A DNA stretch of 64,000 nt from Asticcacaulis sp. MM231 (GCF_964186625.1 NZ_OZ075108.1:2696501-2760500); one strand, 5' to 3'. Positions 48,799 to 58,900 are shown, numbered from the stretch's first letter. Translations and numbers: made by a program. Notes: a model not told the origin generated them from the letters alone.

Positions 48799-50094
48799 AT
48801 GCCCAAGACTATCAGCGCCGATACAAAAACACACGGCCTCTGGGAAACCACCGCGCCCGCCGCACCGGCAACGACCGTGCTGACCGGCGATGTGCGGACG
48901 CAGGTCTGCATCATCGGCGGGGGCTATACGGGCAATTCAGCGGCGCTGCATCTGGCGAAAAAGGGCATGGCCTCGGTCGTTCTGGAAGCGCAGGACATCG
49001 GCTTCGGCGGTGCCGGTCGTAATGTCGGACTGGTCAATGCCGGCATGTGGGTCATGCCCGATGAACTGCCAAACGTGCTCGGCGAAGTTCATGGTGACCG
49101 CCTGCTGAAACTGCTCGGCGATGCCCCTTCGGCCGTGTTCGATATCGTCGACACCTACGGCATCGAATGCCAGTTACAAAAACACGGCACCCTGCATTGC
49201 GGCGTGGGGCAAGCGGGTCTCGAAGAACTGCAACAGCGTGAAAAGCAATGGCAGGCGCGTGGTGCGCCGGTGCGACTGTTATCGGCTGAAGAGACCGCGC
49301 AAAAGGTTGGCTCCCGCGCCTACAGCGGCGCCCTGCTCGATCTGCGCGCCGGCACCATCCAGCCGCTAGCCTATGTGCGCGGACTGGCCAAGGCGGCGCA
49401 GACGGAAGGCGCTACGCTTTATACCGGCTCGCCCGCGCTGGACGTAACGCCTCATGGCGCACAGTGGCGGGTAAAAACTCCGCAAGGCTCGGTCACCGCC
49501 GACTGGGTGATCATGGCCACCGACGCCTATACGCAAGGCCCGTGGGAGATCATCCGCCGCGAACAGGTTCACCTGCCCTACTTTAATTTCGCCACCGAAC
49601 CCCTGAGCCATAATGTGCGCGCCACTCTCCTGCCCGGCTATGAAGGCGTATGGGATACCAAGGAAGTGCTGTCGTCCTTCCGCATGGATGTGCATGGCCG
49701 CCTGATCTTCGGCAGCGTCGGCGCGCTGAACGGTGTGGGCCATGGCATCCATCGCGGCTGGGCTCTGCGCGCCGTGCACAAGATTTTCCCGCAACTGGGC
49801 AATGTCAAATTCGAAGCGGAATGGTACGGCCAGATCGGCATGACCGATGACAACCTGCCACGTTTCCATAAATTTGCGCCAAACGTCATCGGAATCAGCG
49901 GTTATAATGGCCGCGGCATCGCGCCGGGCACGGTCATGGGCCGCACCCTTGCCGAACTGATCGCTGGCGAGAAAAGCGAAGACGATCTGCCCCTGCCCGT
50001 CACCACGCCCGCTGAGGCGAAGATGCGCGCGCTCAAAGAAGTATTTTACGAGGTCGGCGCTCAGGCAGTCCACCTCACAAACTCACGTTTCTAA
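48799..50094 (+). CDS. amaA: FAD-dependent amino acid oxidase, L-pipecolate oxidase type (AmaA-like)
   Basis: 431-residue DAO-family flavoprotein. The FAD dinucleotide fold CIIGGGYTGNSAALHLAKKG lies near residues 37-56, followed by the FGGAGRNVGLVNAGMW segment typical of the PuuB/OrdL/AmaA group, and the C-terminal GYNGRGIAPGTVMGR FAD motif (about 370-385). In Pseudomonas, AmaA oxidises L-pipecolate to piperideine-6-carboxylate, which opens to aminoadipate semialdehyde. The adjacent aldehyde dehydrogenase and imine reductase support this; gamma-glutamylputrescine or another amine remains possible. ATG 48799 has GGAAT nearby. Symbol tentative. Confidence 0.72.
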   Translation: MPKTISADTKTHGLWETTAPAAPATTVLTGDVRTQVCIIGGGYTGNSAALHLAKKGMASVVLEAQDIGFGGAGRNVGLVNAGMWVMPDELPNVLGEVHGDRLLKLLGDAPSAVFDIVDTYGIECQLQKHGTLHCGVGQAGLEELQQREKQWQARGAPVRLLSAEETAQKVGSRAYSGALLDLRAGTIQPLAYVRGLAKAAQTEGATLYTGSPALDVTPHGAQWRVKTPQGSVTADWVIMATDAYTQGPWEIIRREQVHLPYFNFATEPLSHNVRATLLPGYEGVWDTKEVLSSFRMDVHGRLIFGSVGALNGVGHGIHRGWALRAVHKIFPQLGNVKFEAEWYGQIGMTDDNLPRFHKFAPNVIGISGYNGRGIAPGTVMGRTLAELIAGEKSEDDLPLPVTTPAEAKMRALKEVFYEVGAQAVHLTNSRF

Positions 50095-50104
50095 GGAACC
50101 GAAA

Positions 50105-51641
50105 ATGATCACCGAAACCACACGCTTTGCAGAAGATGTCTCTTCGCTTCTGACAACCCTCGGCGTCGACCCCAAAACCTATACCGGTGGCACCCTGGCC
50201 GTCACCTCGCCGGTCACGGGCGACATCATCGCCAAGGTTGTCGAGACCTCGACCGCCGACGCCACGAAGGCCATCGATGCGGCACACAAGGCGTTCCTCG
50301 ACTGGCGCGTCATCCCCGCCCCGAAGCGCGGCGAACTGGTCCGTCTCTTCGGTGAAGAACTGCGCGCCCACAAGGCCGAACTCGGCAAGCTCGTTTCCAT
50401 CGAAGTCGGCAAGGTCACCTCGGAAGGCCTCGGCGAAGTACAGGAAATGATCGACATCTGCGATTTCGCCGTTGGTCTCAGCCGCCAGCTTTACGGCCTC
50501 ACCATCGCCACAGAGCGTAGCAGCCACCGCATGATGGAAACCTGGCAGCCGCTTGGCGTCGTCGGCATCATCTCGGCCTTCAACTTCCCCGTCGCCGTCT
50601 GGGCATGGAATGCGGCCCTGGCGCTCGTTTGCGGTGACTCAATCGTCTGGAAGCCTTCGGAAAAGTCGCCGCTCACCGGCCTGGCCACCCACGCGCTGTT
50701 CGAGCGCGCCCTCAAGCGCTATGTCGATGAAGGCTACGACGCCCCGGCCGGCCTGTCAGCCCTGATCATCGGCGCTCGCGAGATCGGCGAAGTGCTGGTC
50801 GATCACGAAAAGGTCGCGCTGATTTCCGCCACGGGCTCGACCGCCATGGGCCGAGCCGTCGGCCCCAAGCTGGCCGCCCGCTTCGCCCGCTCGATCCTGG
50901 AACTCGGCGGCAACAACGCCGCCATCGTCTCCCCCACCGCCGACCTCGACCTGACCCTGCGCGGCGTCGCCTTCTCGGCCATGGGCACCGCCGGTCAGCG
51001 CTGCACCACCCTGCGCCGCCTGTTCGTCCACGACAGCGTCTATGATACGCTCGTTCCGCGCCTGAAGAAGGCCTATGCCTCGGTCAAGATCGGCAACCCC
51101 ATGGAAGACGGCGTGCTCGTCGGCCCGCTGATCGACAAACTGGCCTTCGATGGTTTTGAAAAGGCCCTGAATGAAGCGAAAGCGGCGGGCGGCGTGGTCA
51201 CGGGCGGTGAGCGCGTCACGGTCAGCGGCGACAACAGCTATTACGTTCGCCCGGCCATCGTCGAAATGAGCAAACACGAAGGCCCGGTGCTGCGCGAAAC
51301 CTTCGCACCGATCCTCTACATCCTGCGCTATTCCAATGTGAAAGATGCCATCGCCATGCAGAACGATGTCGGCGCCGGTCTGTCCTCCTCGATCTTCACC
51401 AACGATATCCGCGAAGCCGAACTCTTCATGTCGGCGGCCGGTTCGGATTGCGGCATCGCCAATGTCAATATCGGCACCTCCGGCGCTGAAATCGGCGGCG
51501 CCTTCGGTGGCGAAAAGGAAACCGGCGGCGGCCGTGAAATCGGGCTCCGACGCCTGGCGCGCCTATATGCGCCGTACCACCAACACCATCAATTTTGGCA
51601 GTTCGCTGCCGCTGGCTCAGGGCGTGGTGTTTGATGTCTGA
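50105..51641 (+). CDS. amaB: L-aminoadipate-semialdehyde dehydrogenase AmaB-like, frameshifted at the C-terminus
   Basis: NAD(P)-dependent aldehyde dehydrogenase of about 511 residues after repair. Nucleophile C300 is in [10 protein letters not shown], general base Glu in [11 protein letters not shown], and [20 protein letters not shown] is typical of the ALDH7/AmaB group. The main frame runs to a stop at 51634, but the last part is nonsense; after one extra base near 51536-51539 (GTGAAATCGG for GTGAATCGG) the true end continues in the other frame with [17 protein letters not shown] to TGA 51639-51641. The site would be GAATC, a GANTC motif, without the extra base. Repaired end overlaps gcdH by 8 bases. 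Oxidises aminoadipate semialdehyde, and possibly glutarate semialdehyde. Confidence 0.85.
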
Positions 51642-52803
51642 TTTTGTGTGGAATGATTCCTTTCTGCTCACCGAGCAACTTACCGACGACGAACGGATGA
51701 TCATGGAGGCGGCGCACGACTATGCGCAAGGCTCGCTGATGCCGCGCGTGCTCAAAGCCTATGGCGAGGAATATACCGACCGCCACATCTTCAACGAGAT
51801 GGGCGAACTGGGGCTCCTCGGCGCGACCTTGCCGGAACAATATGGCGGCGCCGGTGCAACTTACGTCGCCTATGGTCTGGTGGCGCGTGAAGTCGAGCGC
51901 GTCGATTCGGGCTACCGCTCGATGATGAGCGTTCAGTCGTCATTGGTTATGTATCCGATCTATGCCTACGGCACTGAAGAGCAGCGTATGAAGTATCTGC
52001 CCAAGCTGGCTTCCGGCGAATGGGTTGGCTGCTTCGGCCTGACCGAACCCGACGCGGGTTCAGATCCGGGCGCCATGACCACCCGTGCCGAAACAATTGA
52101 TGGCGGCTATCGCCTGACCGGCGCCAAGATGTGGATTTCCAACTCGCCGATCGCCGATGTCTTCGTGGTGTGGGCCAAGCTTGATGGCGTCATCCGCGGC
52201 TTTGTGCTGGAAAAGGGCATGAAGGGACTTTCCGCGCCGAAGATCCACGGCAAGCTGTCTCTGCGTGCGTCCATCACCGGCGAGATCGTCATGGATGGCG
52301 TCGAAGTCGGTGAAGACGCCCTGCTGCCCAACGTGGCGGGCCTCAAGGGGCCGTTTGGCTGCCTCAATCGCGCCCGCTACGGCATCGCCTGGGGCGCCAT
52401 GGGTGCCGCCGAGGATTGCTGGCACCGTGCGCGCCAGTATGGCCTCGATCGCAAGCAATTCGGCAAGCCTCTGGCGCAGATGCAACTCTTCCAGAAGAAG
52501 CTGGCCGATATGCAGACCGAGATTACGCTGGGCCTGCAAGCCGCTCTGCGCGTCGGGCAGTTGTTCGATGCCGGCCAGATGCAGCCGGAAATGATCTCGC
52601 TGATCAAGCGCAACAATTGCGGCAAAGCGCTCGATATCGCCCGTCAGGCGCGTGACATGCACGGCGGCAATGGCATCCATGAGGAATACCACGTCATGCG
52701 CCACGCTCAGAACCTGGAGTCGGTCAATACCTATGAAGGCACGCACGACGTCCACGCGCTGATTCTGGGCCGTGCGCAGACCGGGTTGCAGGCGTTTTAT
52801 TGA
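51634..52803 (+). CDS. gcdH: Glutaryl-CoA dehydrogenase
   Basis: 389-residue acyl-CoA dehydrogenase. The [15 protein letters not shown] segment carries R95 and S99, which in this family bind the distal carboxylate of glutaryl-CoA, distinguishing it from ordinary acyl-CoA dehydrogenases. [16 protein letters not shown] LTEPDAGSD (about 142) and the catalytic Glu in [17 protein letters not shown] near the C-terminus are present. It oxidises and decarboxylates glutaryl-CoA to crotonyl-CoA, the entry of lysine carbon to beta-oxidation. Start ATG 51634 overlaps the repaired amaB end. Confidence 0.95.
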   Translation: MSDFVWNDSFLLTEQLTDDERMIMEAAHDYAQGSLMPRVLKAYGEEYTDRHIFNEMGELGLLGATLPEQYGGAGATYVAYGLVAREVERVDSGYRSMMSVQSSLVMYPIYAYGTEEQRMKYLPKLASGEWVGCFGLTEPDAGSDPGAMTTRAETIDGGYRLTGAKMWISNSPIADVFVVWAKLDGVIRGFVLEKGMKGLSAPKIHGKLSLRASITGEIVMDGVEVGEDALLPNVAGLKGPFGCLNRARYGIAWGAMGAAEDCWHRARQYGLDRKQFGKPLAQMQLFQKKLADMQTEITLGLQAALRVGQLFDAGQMQPEMISLIKRNNCGKALDIARQARDMHGGNGIHEEYHVMRHAQNLESVNTYEGTHDVHALILGRAQTGLQAFY

Positions 52804-52820
52804 TGGAAGCGGCGCTTATC

Positions 52821-52926
52821 TCTCCTCCCCATCGTGATGGGGAGGTGGCGCGCAGCGCCGGAGGGGCGCCCCTCCGTCATCTCGCTACGCTCGCTGACAC
52901 CTCCCCATTGCATGGGGAGGAGAGAT
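52821..52926. repeat. Complete nested palindrome element without cargo
   Basis: About 106 bp with perfect 12-bp ends (TCTCCTCCCCAT at 52821-52832, ATGGGGAGGAGA at 52912-52923), a hairpin in each arm, and a perfect 16-bp central palindrome GGAGGGGCGCCCCTCC (52860-52875). Each arm matches the arms around the DUF559 gene; there the gene lies exactly at this centre. The right end GGGGAGGAGA is the ribosome binding site of the next gene. Confidence 0.85.
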
Positions 52927-52927
52927 T

Positions 52928-54145
52928 GTGACCAAACCTCACGCCAAGCCTTTGGCCGGCCTCAAAGTCCTTGAACTCGCTCGCATCCTCGCTGGCCCGT
53001 GGTGCGGGCAATTGCTGGCCGATGTCGGCGCCGAAGTCATCAAGATCGAACGCCCGGAGGTCGGCGACGACACCCGCACCTGGGGGCCTCCATTCGTGAC
53101 AGACGCCGCCGGCAATTCATGGGGCGCAGCCTATTTCCACGCCACCAATCGCGGCAAGTCCTCGGTCGCTATCGCCTTTGAAACGCCGGAAGGGCAGGCC
53201 GCCATTCGTGCGCTGGCCGCCGAGGCCGATATCCTGATCGAGAACTTCAAGGTCGGTGGCCTGAAGAAATACGGTCTGGATTACGACAGTCTCAAAGCCG
53301 TCAATCCGCGCCTGATCTACGCTTCGATCACCGGCTTCGGCCAGACCGGCCCCTATGCCGCCCGCGCCGGCTATGACTATATCATTCAGGGCATGAGCGG
53401 CCTGATGGACATCACCGGCGAACCCGAGCGCGAACCGCAAAAGGTCGGCGTCGCCGTGGTCGATATCTTCACCGGCGTCTATACCGCCACCGCTATCCTG
53501 GCCGCCGTCCATGGCCGCGAAACACGTGGTGAAGGCTGCCATATCGACATGTCGCTGTTCGATACCGCCACCTCGATCCTTGCCAACCAGGCCAGCAACT
53601 ATCTCGTTTCCGGTAAGTCTCCATCTCGGCTCGGCAATGCCCACCCCAATATCGCGCCCTATCAGGTGTTTCAGGTGTCGGATGGCCATATCATCGTCGC
53701 GGTCGGCAATGACGGCCAGTTTCAGAAATTCTGTGCCGCGCTTCGTGCTAACGATATCGCTGCCCATCCGGACTACGCCACCAATGCCCTGCGTGTCGCC
53801 CGCCGCACGGATTTGCAATCCGCCGTGCAACCTTACCTGATGCAAAAGACCCGCGCCGAATGGCTGGCGGTGTTCGAGGCCGCCGGTGTTCCCGCCGGAC
53901 CGATCAACCGTATCGAGGACGTGTTCAGCGATCCACAGATTATCCATCGCGGTATGCGGCTCGAATTGACCGCCGCCGATGGATCTAAGATCTCAGGCGT
54001 CGCGTCGCCCATCGTTATCAACGGCGAACGCATGGTGGCCGATGGACCATCACCCATGTTAGGAAATGGAAAAGCGGTGTGGAGTGCCCCCTCCACCCCT
54101 TCGGGGTCCCCCTCCCCCGCTAAAGCAGGGGAGGAGAAGATATGA
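52928..54145 (+). CDS. CaiB/BaiF CoA-transferase, probable succinyl-CoA:glutarate CoA-transferase
   Basis: 405-residue family III CoA-transferase. LAGLKVLELARILAGPWCGQ at the N-terminus, the catalytic Asp about D179 in GVAVVDIFTGVY, and GEGCHIDMSLFDTA are typical. Between gcdH and a ThDP enzyme, its likely substrate is glutarate, making glutaryl-CoA for GcdH. The last ~20 residues (SAPSTPSGSPSPAKAGEEKI) are Pro/Ser-rich and are encoded by a palindromic repeat that has run into the 3' end of the gene. It starts with GTG, and its ribosome site is the end of another repeat. Overlaps the next gene by ATGA. Confidence 0.85.
   Translation: MTKPHAKPLAGLKVLELARILAGPWCGQLLADVGAEVIKIERPEVGDDTRTWGPPFVTDAAGNSWGAAYFHATNRGKSSVAIAFETPEGQAAIRALAAEADILIENFKVGGLKKYGLDYDSLKAVNPRLIYASITGFGQTGPYAARAGYDYIIQGMSGLMDITGEPEREPQKVGVAVVDIFTGVYTATAILAAVHGRETRGEGCHIDMSLFDTATSILANQASNYLVSGKSPSRLGNAHPNIAPYQVFQVSDGHIIVAVGNDGQFQKFCAALRANDIAAHPDYATNALRVARRTDLQSAVQPYLMQKTRAEWLAVFEAAGVPAGPINRIEDVFSDPQIIHRGMRLELTAADGSKISGVASPIVINGERMVADGPSPMLGNGKAVWSAPSTPSGSPSPAKAGEEKI
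54087..54136. repeat. Palindromic repeat inside the 3' end of the CoA-transferase gene
   Basis: CCCCTCCACCCCTTCGGGGT then CCCCCTCCCCCGCTAAAGCA and GGGGAGGAG. It is translated as the extra C-terminal tail of the CoA-transferase, and its end GGGGAGGAGAAGAT is the ribosome binding site of the ThDP gene. Confidence 0.75.
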
Positions 54146-55791
54146 GAACCGGCGGACAAATATTAGTCGATCAACTCGTCAAACAGGGTGTCGAGCGCGT
54201 CACCTGCGTGCCGGGAGAAAGCTATCTGGCGGCGCTCGACGCCATGCACGACGCCGATATCGACGTGCTGATCTGCCGTCACGAAGGCGGCGCCGCCATC
54301 ATGGCCGAAGCCTATGGCAAGCTAACCGCCCGCCCCGGCGTCTGTTTTGTGACGCGCGGCCCCGGCGCCACCAACGCGGCGCACGGCGTTCATATTGCGC
54401 AGCATGACTCAACGCCGATGATCCTGTTTATCGGCCAGGTCGAACGCGCCATGCTCGGCCGCGGCGCCTTTCAGGAAATGGATTATCAGGCCTTTTTCGG
54501 CAGCACGGCCAAGTGGGTGGTCGAGATCACCGACGCCAAACGCATCCCCGAAATCGTCGCCCGGGCCTTCCGCGTCGCCATGCAGGGCCGCCCCGGCCCG
54601 GTGGTCATCTCCCTGCCGGAAGACGTGCTGACGGACAGGGAAGACGTGGCCGACGCGCCGGGGCTTAGCCTTACCAAACCCGAACTGTCGCTCGGGGCCT
54701 TACAACAGTTTGAAGCCCTGCTTGCCAAGGCAAAAAAGCCGCTGGTCATTCTGGGCGGCAGCAACTGGAGCCTAGACGGCTGTCAGGCGATTGCCAATTT
54801 TGCCGAAGCCTTCGCCCTTCCGGTCGCCACTGAGTTTCGCCGTTCGGCGCTCTTTCCGGCTGACCACCCGTCCTATGCCGGCGATCTCGGCTTCGGCCCC
54901 AACCCCAAGCTGGCGCAGCGCGTCAGGGACGCCGATCTGCTGATCCTGCTGGGCGCACGCATGGCTGAAGTGCCGTCGTCGAGCTACACCCTGATCGACC
55001 TGCCGACGCCGCAGCAAACCCTGGTTCATATTTTCCCGGACGCTGGCGAAATCGGCAAGGTTTACCAACCGGCGCTTGGTATTGTCTGCGCGCCGGATAC
55101 GTTTGCTAGGTCGCTGGCCGATCTCAAGGCGCCGGTCAGCAAGCCCTGGCTGGAAGAGACGCAGAACGCCCATATGGATTTCCTGATGTGGACCACCACG
55201 CCGGCACCGATCCCCGGCGATTTCCAGTATGGCGAGGTCATGGTGTGGCTGCGGGGAAATCTCCCGGCCGACACCATCACCTGTAACGGCGCCGGCAACT
55301 ACGCCATCTGGCTGCACCGCTACTGGCGCCATAACCAGCCGCGCACACAGATCGCCCCCACGTCGGGCAGCGTCGGCTACAGCGTGCCGGCGGGTGTCAT
55401 GGCAAAGCGCCAGTGCCCCGACAAGACGGTCGTTGTTTTCGCGGGCGACGGCTGCTTCCTGATGCACGGCAATGAGTTTGCCACCGCCGTGCAGTACGAT
55501 ATCCCGGTCATTATCCTGGTTATCGACAACGGCATGTATGGCACCATCCGCATGCATCAGGAGCGCAACTATCCGCACCGTGTCGTCGGCACCGATCTGA
55601 AAAATCCGGATTTCAAAGCCTATGCCGAGGCCTTCGGTGGTCACGGCGAAACCGTTCGCACCACGGCGGAGTTCGCGCCCGCCTTTAAGCGGGCGAAGGC
55701 CTCCGGCAAGCCCGCCATCATCCACTGCTACATCGATCCGCAAGCCATCACCCCTGCCAAGACGCTGGATCAGATCTCAGACGGTAAATAA
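54142..55791 (+). CDS. ThDP-dependent enzyme of the acetolactate synthase family, candidate 2-oxoacid decarboxylase
   Basis: 549 residues with the three domains of the AHAS/oxalyl-CoA decarboxylase group. The activating glutamate is E48 (CRHEGGAAIMAEAYG), and the ThDP/Mg motif is GDG (435-437) with N463 (DNGMYG). It lacks features that would make it the biosynthetic acetolactate synthase, and no small subunit gene follows. Co-translated with the CoA-transferase behind gcdH. The pathway here needs a step from 2-oxoadipate to glutarate semialdehyde, which a ThDP decarboxylase would supply; this is inference from context. Other 2-oxoacid decarboxylase or carboligase roles remain possible. Confidence 0.78.
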   Translation: MRTGGQILVDQLVKQGVERVTCVPGESYLAALDAMHDADIDVLICRHEGGAAIMAEAYGKLTARPGVCFVTRGPGATNAAHGVHIAQHDSTPMILFIGQVERAMLGRGAFQEMDYQAFFGSTAKWVVEITDAKRIPEIVARAFRVAMQGRPGPVVISLPEDVLTDREDVADAPGLSLTKPELSLGALQQFEALLAKAKKPLVILGGSNWSLDGCQAIANFAEAFALPVATEFRRSALFPADHPSYAGDLGFGPNPKLAQRVRDADLLILLGARMAEVPSSSYTLIDLPTPQQTLVHIFPDAGEIGKVYQPALGIVCAPDTFARSLADLKAPVSKPWLEETQNAHMDFLMWTTTPAPIPGDFQYGEVMVWLRGNLPADTITCNGAGNYAIWLHRYWRHNQPRTQIAPTSGSVGYSVPAGVMAKRQCPDKTVVVFAGDGCFLMHGNEFATAVQYDIPVIILVIDNGMYGTIRMHQERNYPHRVVGTDLKNPDFKAYAEAFGGHGETVRTTAEFAPAFKRAKASGKPAIIHCYIDPQAITPAKTLDQISDGK

Positions 55792-55899
55792 GTCTTTTTA
55801 GTTAAAGGCCCGCATGGCTCCTCGCATAAGCTCGCGCGGCCAAGAAACGCTCTATGGCGGCCTTGGCAAATTACTGTGCAATTTGGAAATTCAGACATA

Positions 55900-55935
55900 A
55901 AAAAGCCGGTGGAAGATAGCTTCCACCGGCTTTTT
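55900..55935. terminator. Strong bidirectional Rho-independent terminator
   Basis: Stem AAAAAGCCGGTGGAAG with its exact complement CTTCCACCGGCTTTTT around loop ATAG; a T-run on both strands. It separates the ThDP gene (plus strand) from the octad-repeat gene (minus strand), serving both. Confidence 0.93.
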
Positions 55936-55954
55936 ATTGTGGCTGCACCCTTGT

Positions 55955-58900
55955 TTAGAGCGCGAGTTGCTGCGCGTCGGTCAGGGATTCCAGTTGAGCG
56001 TCCGAGAAGGCCGAAAGCTGGATTGCCGTGATGCCGGTGATCTGCGTCGTCGAGAGCGACGGGATTTGATCGGTCGTCAGGCCGGTGATCGCCGAAGTGG
56101 TCAGGGCGCCGATCTGCGACGTCGATAGCAGCGTCAGTTGGGTGGTCGAGAGACTGCCGATCTGCGTTGCGCTCAGTCCGGCGATGGCTGTGGTGCTGAT
56201 GGCCGACAGTTGCGTTTGATCAGCCGCCGCCAGTTGCGCCGTGCTCATCGATTTCAGTTCGGTGGCCGTAATCAGGCCGATCTGCGCCGTCGTCAGGGCA
56301 TCGATCACGCTGGTGGAGAGCGAGCCAAAGACCGTGGTGCTAAGGCCCGGCAACTGGGTGTCGGTGATACCCGAGAACTGGGTCGTGGTCAGACTGTTGG
56401 CCTGAGTGGCGTTCAGGCCGGCGATGACCGTCGTGCTCAGCGAGCCGAGTTGGGTCGAGGTCAGGCCTGCAAGCTGATCGGAGGTCAGGGAGGCCAGTTG
56501 GCTCGCCTTCATGCCACCGAGTTGCGTCGTAGTAAGATTGGCCAGCTGCGTCGTCGTCAGACCATTCAGCGCCGTTTCAGTAAGGGTGGAGAGTTGGGTC
56601 TGGGTCAGGCCGCCAAGTTGCGTCGTCGACAAACCGCCGAAGGTTGTTTCGGTGAGAGCCGAAAGCGTCCGCGTCGAGATGGCGCCGATTTGGGTCGAAC
56701 CGAGACTGCTCAGTTGCGTCGTGGTCAGGGCCACAAGGTCCGAAGACGTGATACCTGCCACCTGAGCGGTGGTCAGGGCGCCGAGCTTGGTGGTGCTCAG
56801 GCCGGCGAAGGCCGTGGCGTTGAGAGCGCCGATCTGGAGCGCGCCAAGACCCGCCAGTTGCGTCGAGTCGATGGCGCCAATGTCGGTAGCATCAAGCACC
56901 GCGATGCTGGCCGTGGTCAGAGCGCCAAGCTGGGTCGAGAGCAGGACACCAAGCTGGGTCGAGGTCAGGTTGCCCGCTTGTGTCGCCGTCAGGCCGGTGA
57001 GTTGCGCCGTGGTCAGGCCGCCAACTTCCGTGGTGGTCAGGCCGGCGACGGCCGTCGCGGTCAGGGCGTTCAACTGCGGTACCTTCAGCGACTGGACCTG
57101 CGCTGTGCTGAGCGTAGCGATCTGGGTCTCATCCAGCGCGGCGATAGCACCTGTGGTCAGGGCCGAGAGCAGCGTGGTGGCCAGTCCGCCAACCTGCGTG
57201 GTGGTCAGGGATTCTGCCAGGGTGGCGTTCAATCCGGCCACGGCGGCGGCGGTCAGCTTGTTGATCTGGTCGGTCGAGAGCGAACTGATCTGAGTCGTCG
57301 TCAGGGCGCCAACCTGCGATGAAGTCAGGCCGAGCGCCTGGGTCGAGGTCAGTCCGGTCAGGGCCGTCGTCGTCAGGGCGTTGACCGCTGCTGTCGTCAG
57401 CGAACTGATGCGCGTCACGGCCAGCCCTGACAGGCCGGTCGAGGTGATGGCGCCGGCCTGATCGGCCGTCAGCGACTTGAGCGCCAGCGTCGTCAGGGCG
57501 TTGAGCGAGGTCGAGGTCAGGGCGCCGACCTGGGTCGAGGTCAGGGCTGCCAGTTCCTGCGAACTGACACCGGCCAGTTGGGTGGCGGTCAGAGCGTTGA
57601 TCTTGGTGGTGGTCAGTTCCGCGAAGTTGGTGGCGCCGAGCGCCCCCACCTGCACGGCGCTCAGCTTGCTAAGCTGTGTCGTGCTGAGCAGACCAATATC
57701 GGTCGTGGTCAGACCACCGAGCGCACCTGTCGAAAGTGCCGCCAGCTTGGTTTCGGTCAGCCCCGAGATCTGCGTGGTGGTCAGGTTGGCGACCTGCGTC
57801 GAGGTGATGCCGGCCAGGGCCGTTGCGGCCAGGCTGTTAAGCTGATCGGTGGTGAGCGCCGCCAGCGAATTGGTGGCAATGCCACCGACCTGAAGCGAGG
57901 TCAGGCCGGCCAGAGCGGTCGAGGTAATGGCGCCAAACTGGGTCGAGTTGAGGGCCGATAGCTGGATCGTGGTCAGCTTGCCGACCTGCGCCGAGGTGAC
58001 GCCGGCTAGTTGGGTCGTGGAAAGAGCGTCTATATCGTCCGTGGAGAAGGTCGAGATCGTGGCCGCTGTCAGGGCGCCGAGTTGATCGGAACTTAGCCCA
58101 CCTACCTGGGTCGATGTCAGACGCTCGACCTGGGTCGAGTTCAGGCCCGCCAGTTGCAAAGTCGTCAGGGCGCTGACGTCGGTCGTGGTCAGGCCGCTGA
58201 AGGATGTCGCATTGATCGCATTGAGTTGCGTCGTCTTGAGCAGACCCACCTGAGTTGAGGTCAGGCTATCGACCTGCGTAGCGTCCAGAGCCGTCAGAAG
58301 CGTCGTGTTCAGCGCCTGCAGGCGGGTGGTATCGAGGCCCGAAAGCTGCGTCGTCGTCAGGCCGGTCGATTGCGTGCTCTTGAGCGCCCCAAGCGCCAGC
58401 GCCGTGATGCTGTTCAGTTGCGTCGTCGTTAGAGCAGAGAGCTGGTCGGTGGCAAAGCTGCCCAGTTGGGCGCCTGTCAGGCCTGCCAGTTGGGTCGTTT
58501 CCAGATTGGTGATGTTGGTGGTGTTGAGATTGGCGATCTGGGTGGTCGAGAGACCGGCGACCTGGGTCGAGGTCAGGCTGTCCAGTTCGGTCGTCGTCAG
58601 CCCGCCGATGGCCGTCGAGGTCAGCGCATTGAGCTGCGCCGTCTTTAGAGCCTGCATTTGCGCTGTGCTGAGCGTGGCGATTTGCGTCTGGTCAAGCGCG
58701 GCAATTGCGCCGGTGGTCAGTGACGACAGGATCGTTGTGGCCAGACCGCTCACCTGCGTGGTGGTCAGGGCCTCGGCGAGCGTAGTGTTCAGACCCGAGA
58801 CCGCCAGCGTCGTCAGCTTGTTGATCTGATCGGTCGAGAGCGAGGCAACCTGAGTCGTGGTCAGGCCATTGACCTGTGATGACGTCAGACCAAGCGCCTG

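Noticed and set aside
56138..57322. Long plus-strand open frames (394 aa and several others) opposite the octad-repeat gene
   Set aside because: They arise because a 24-bp periodic sequence lacking stops in one frame also lacks them in others; proteins are Arg/Gly-rich low-complexity mirror images with no ribosome sites.
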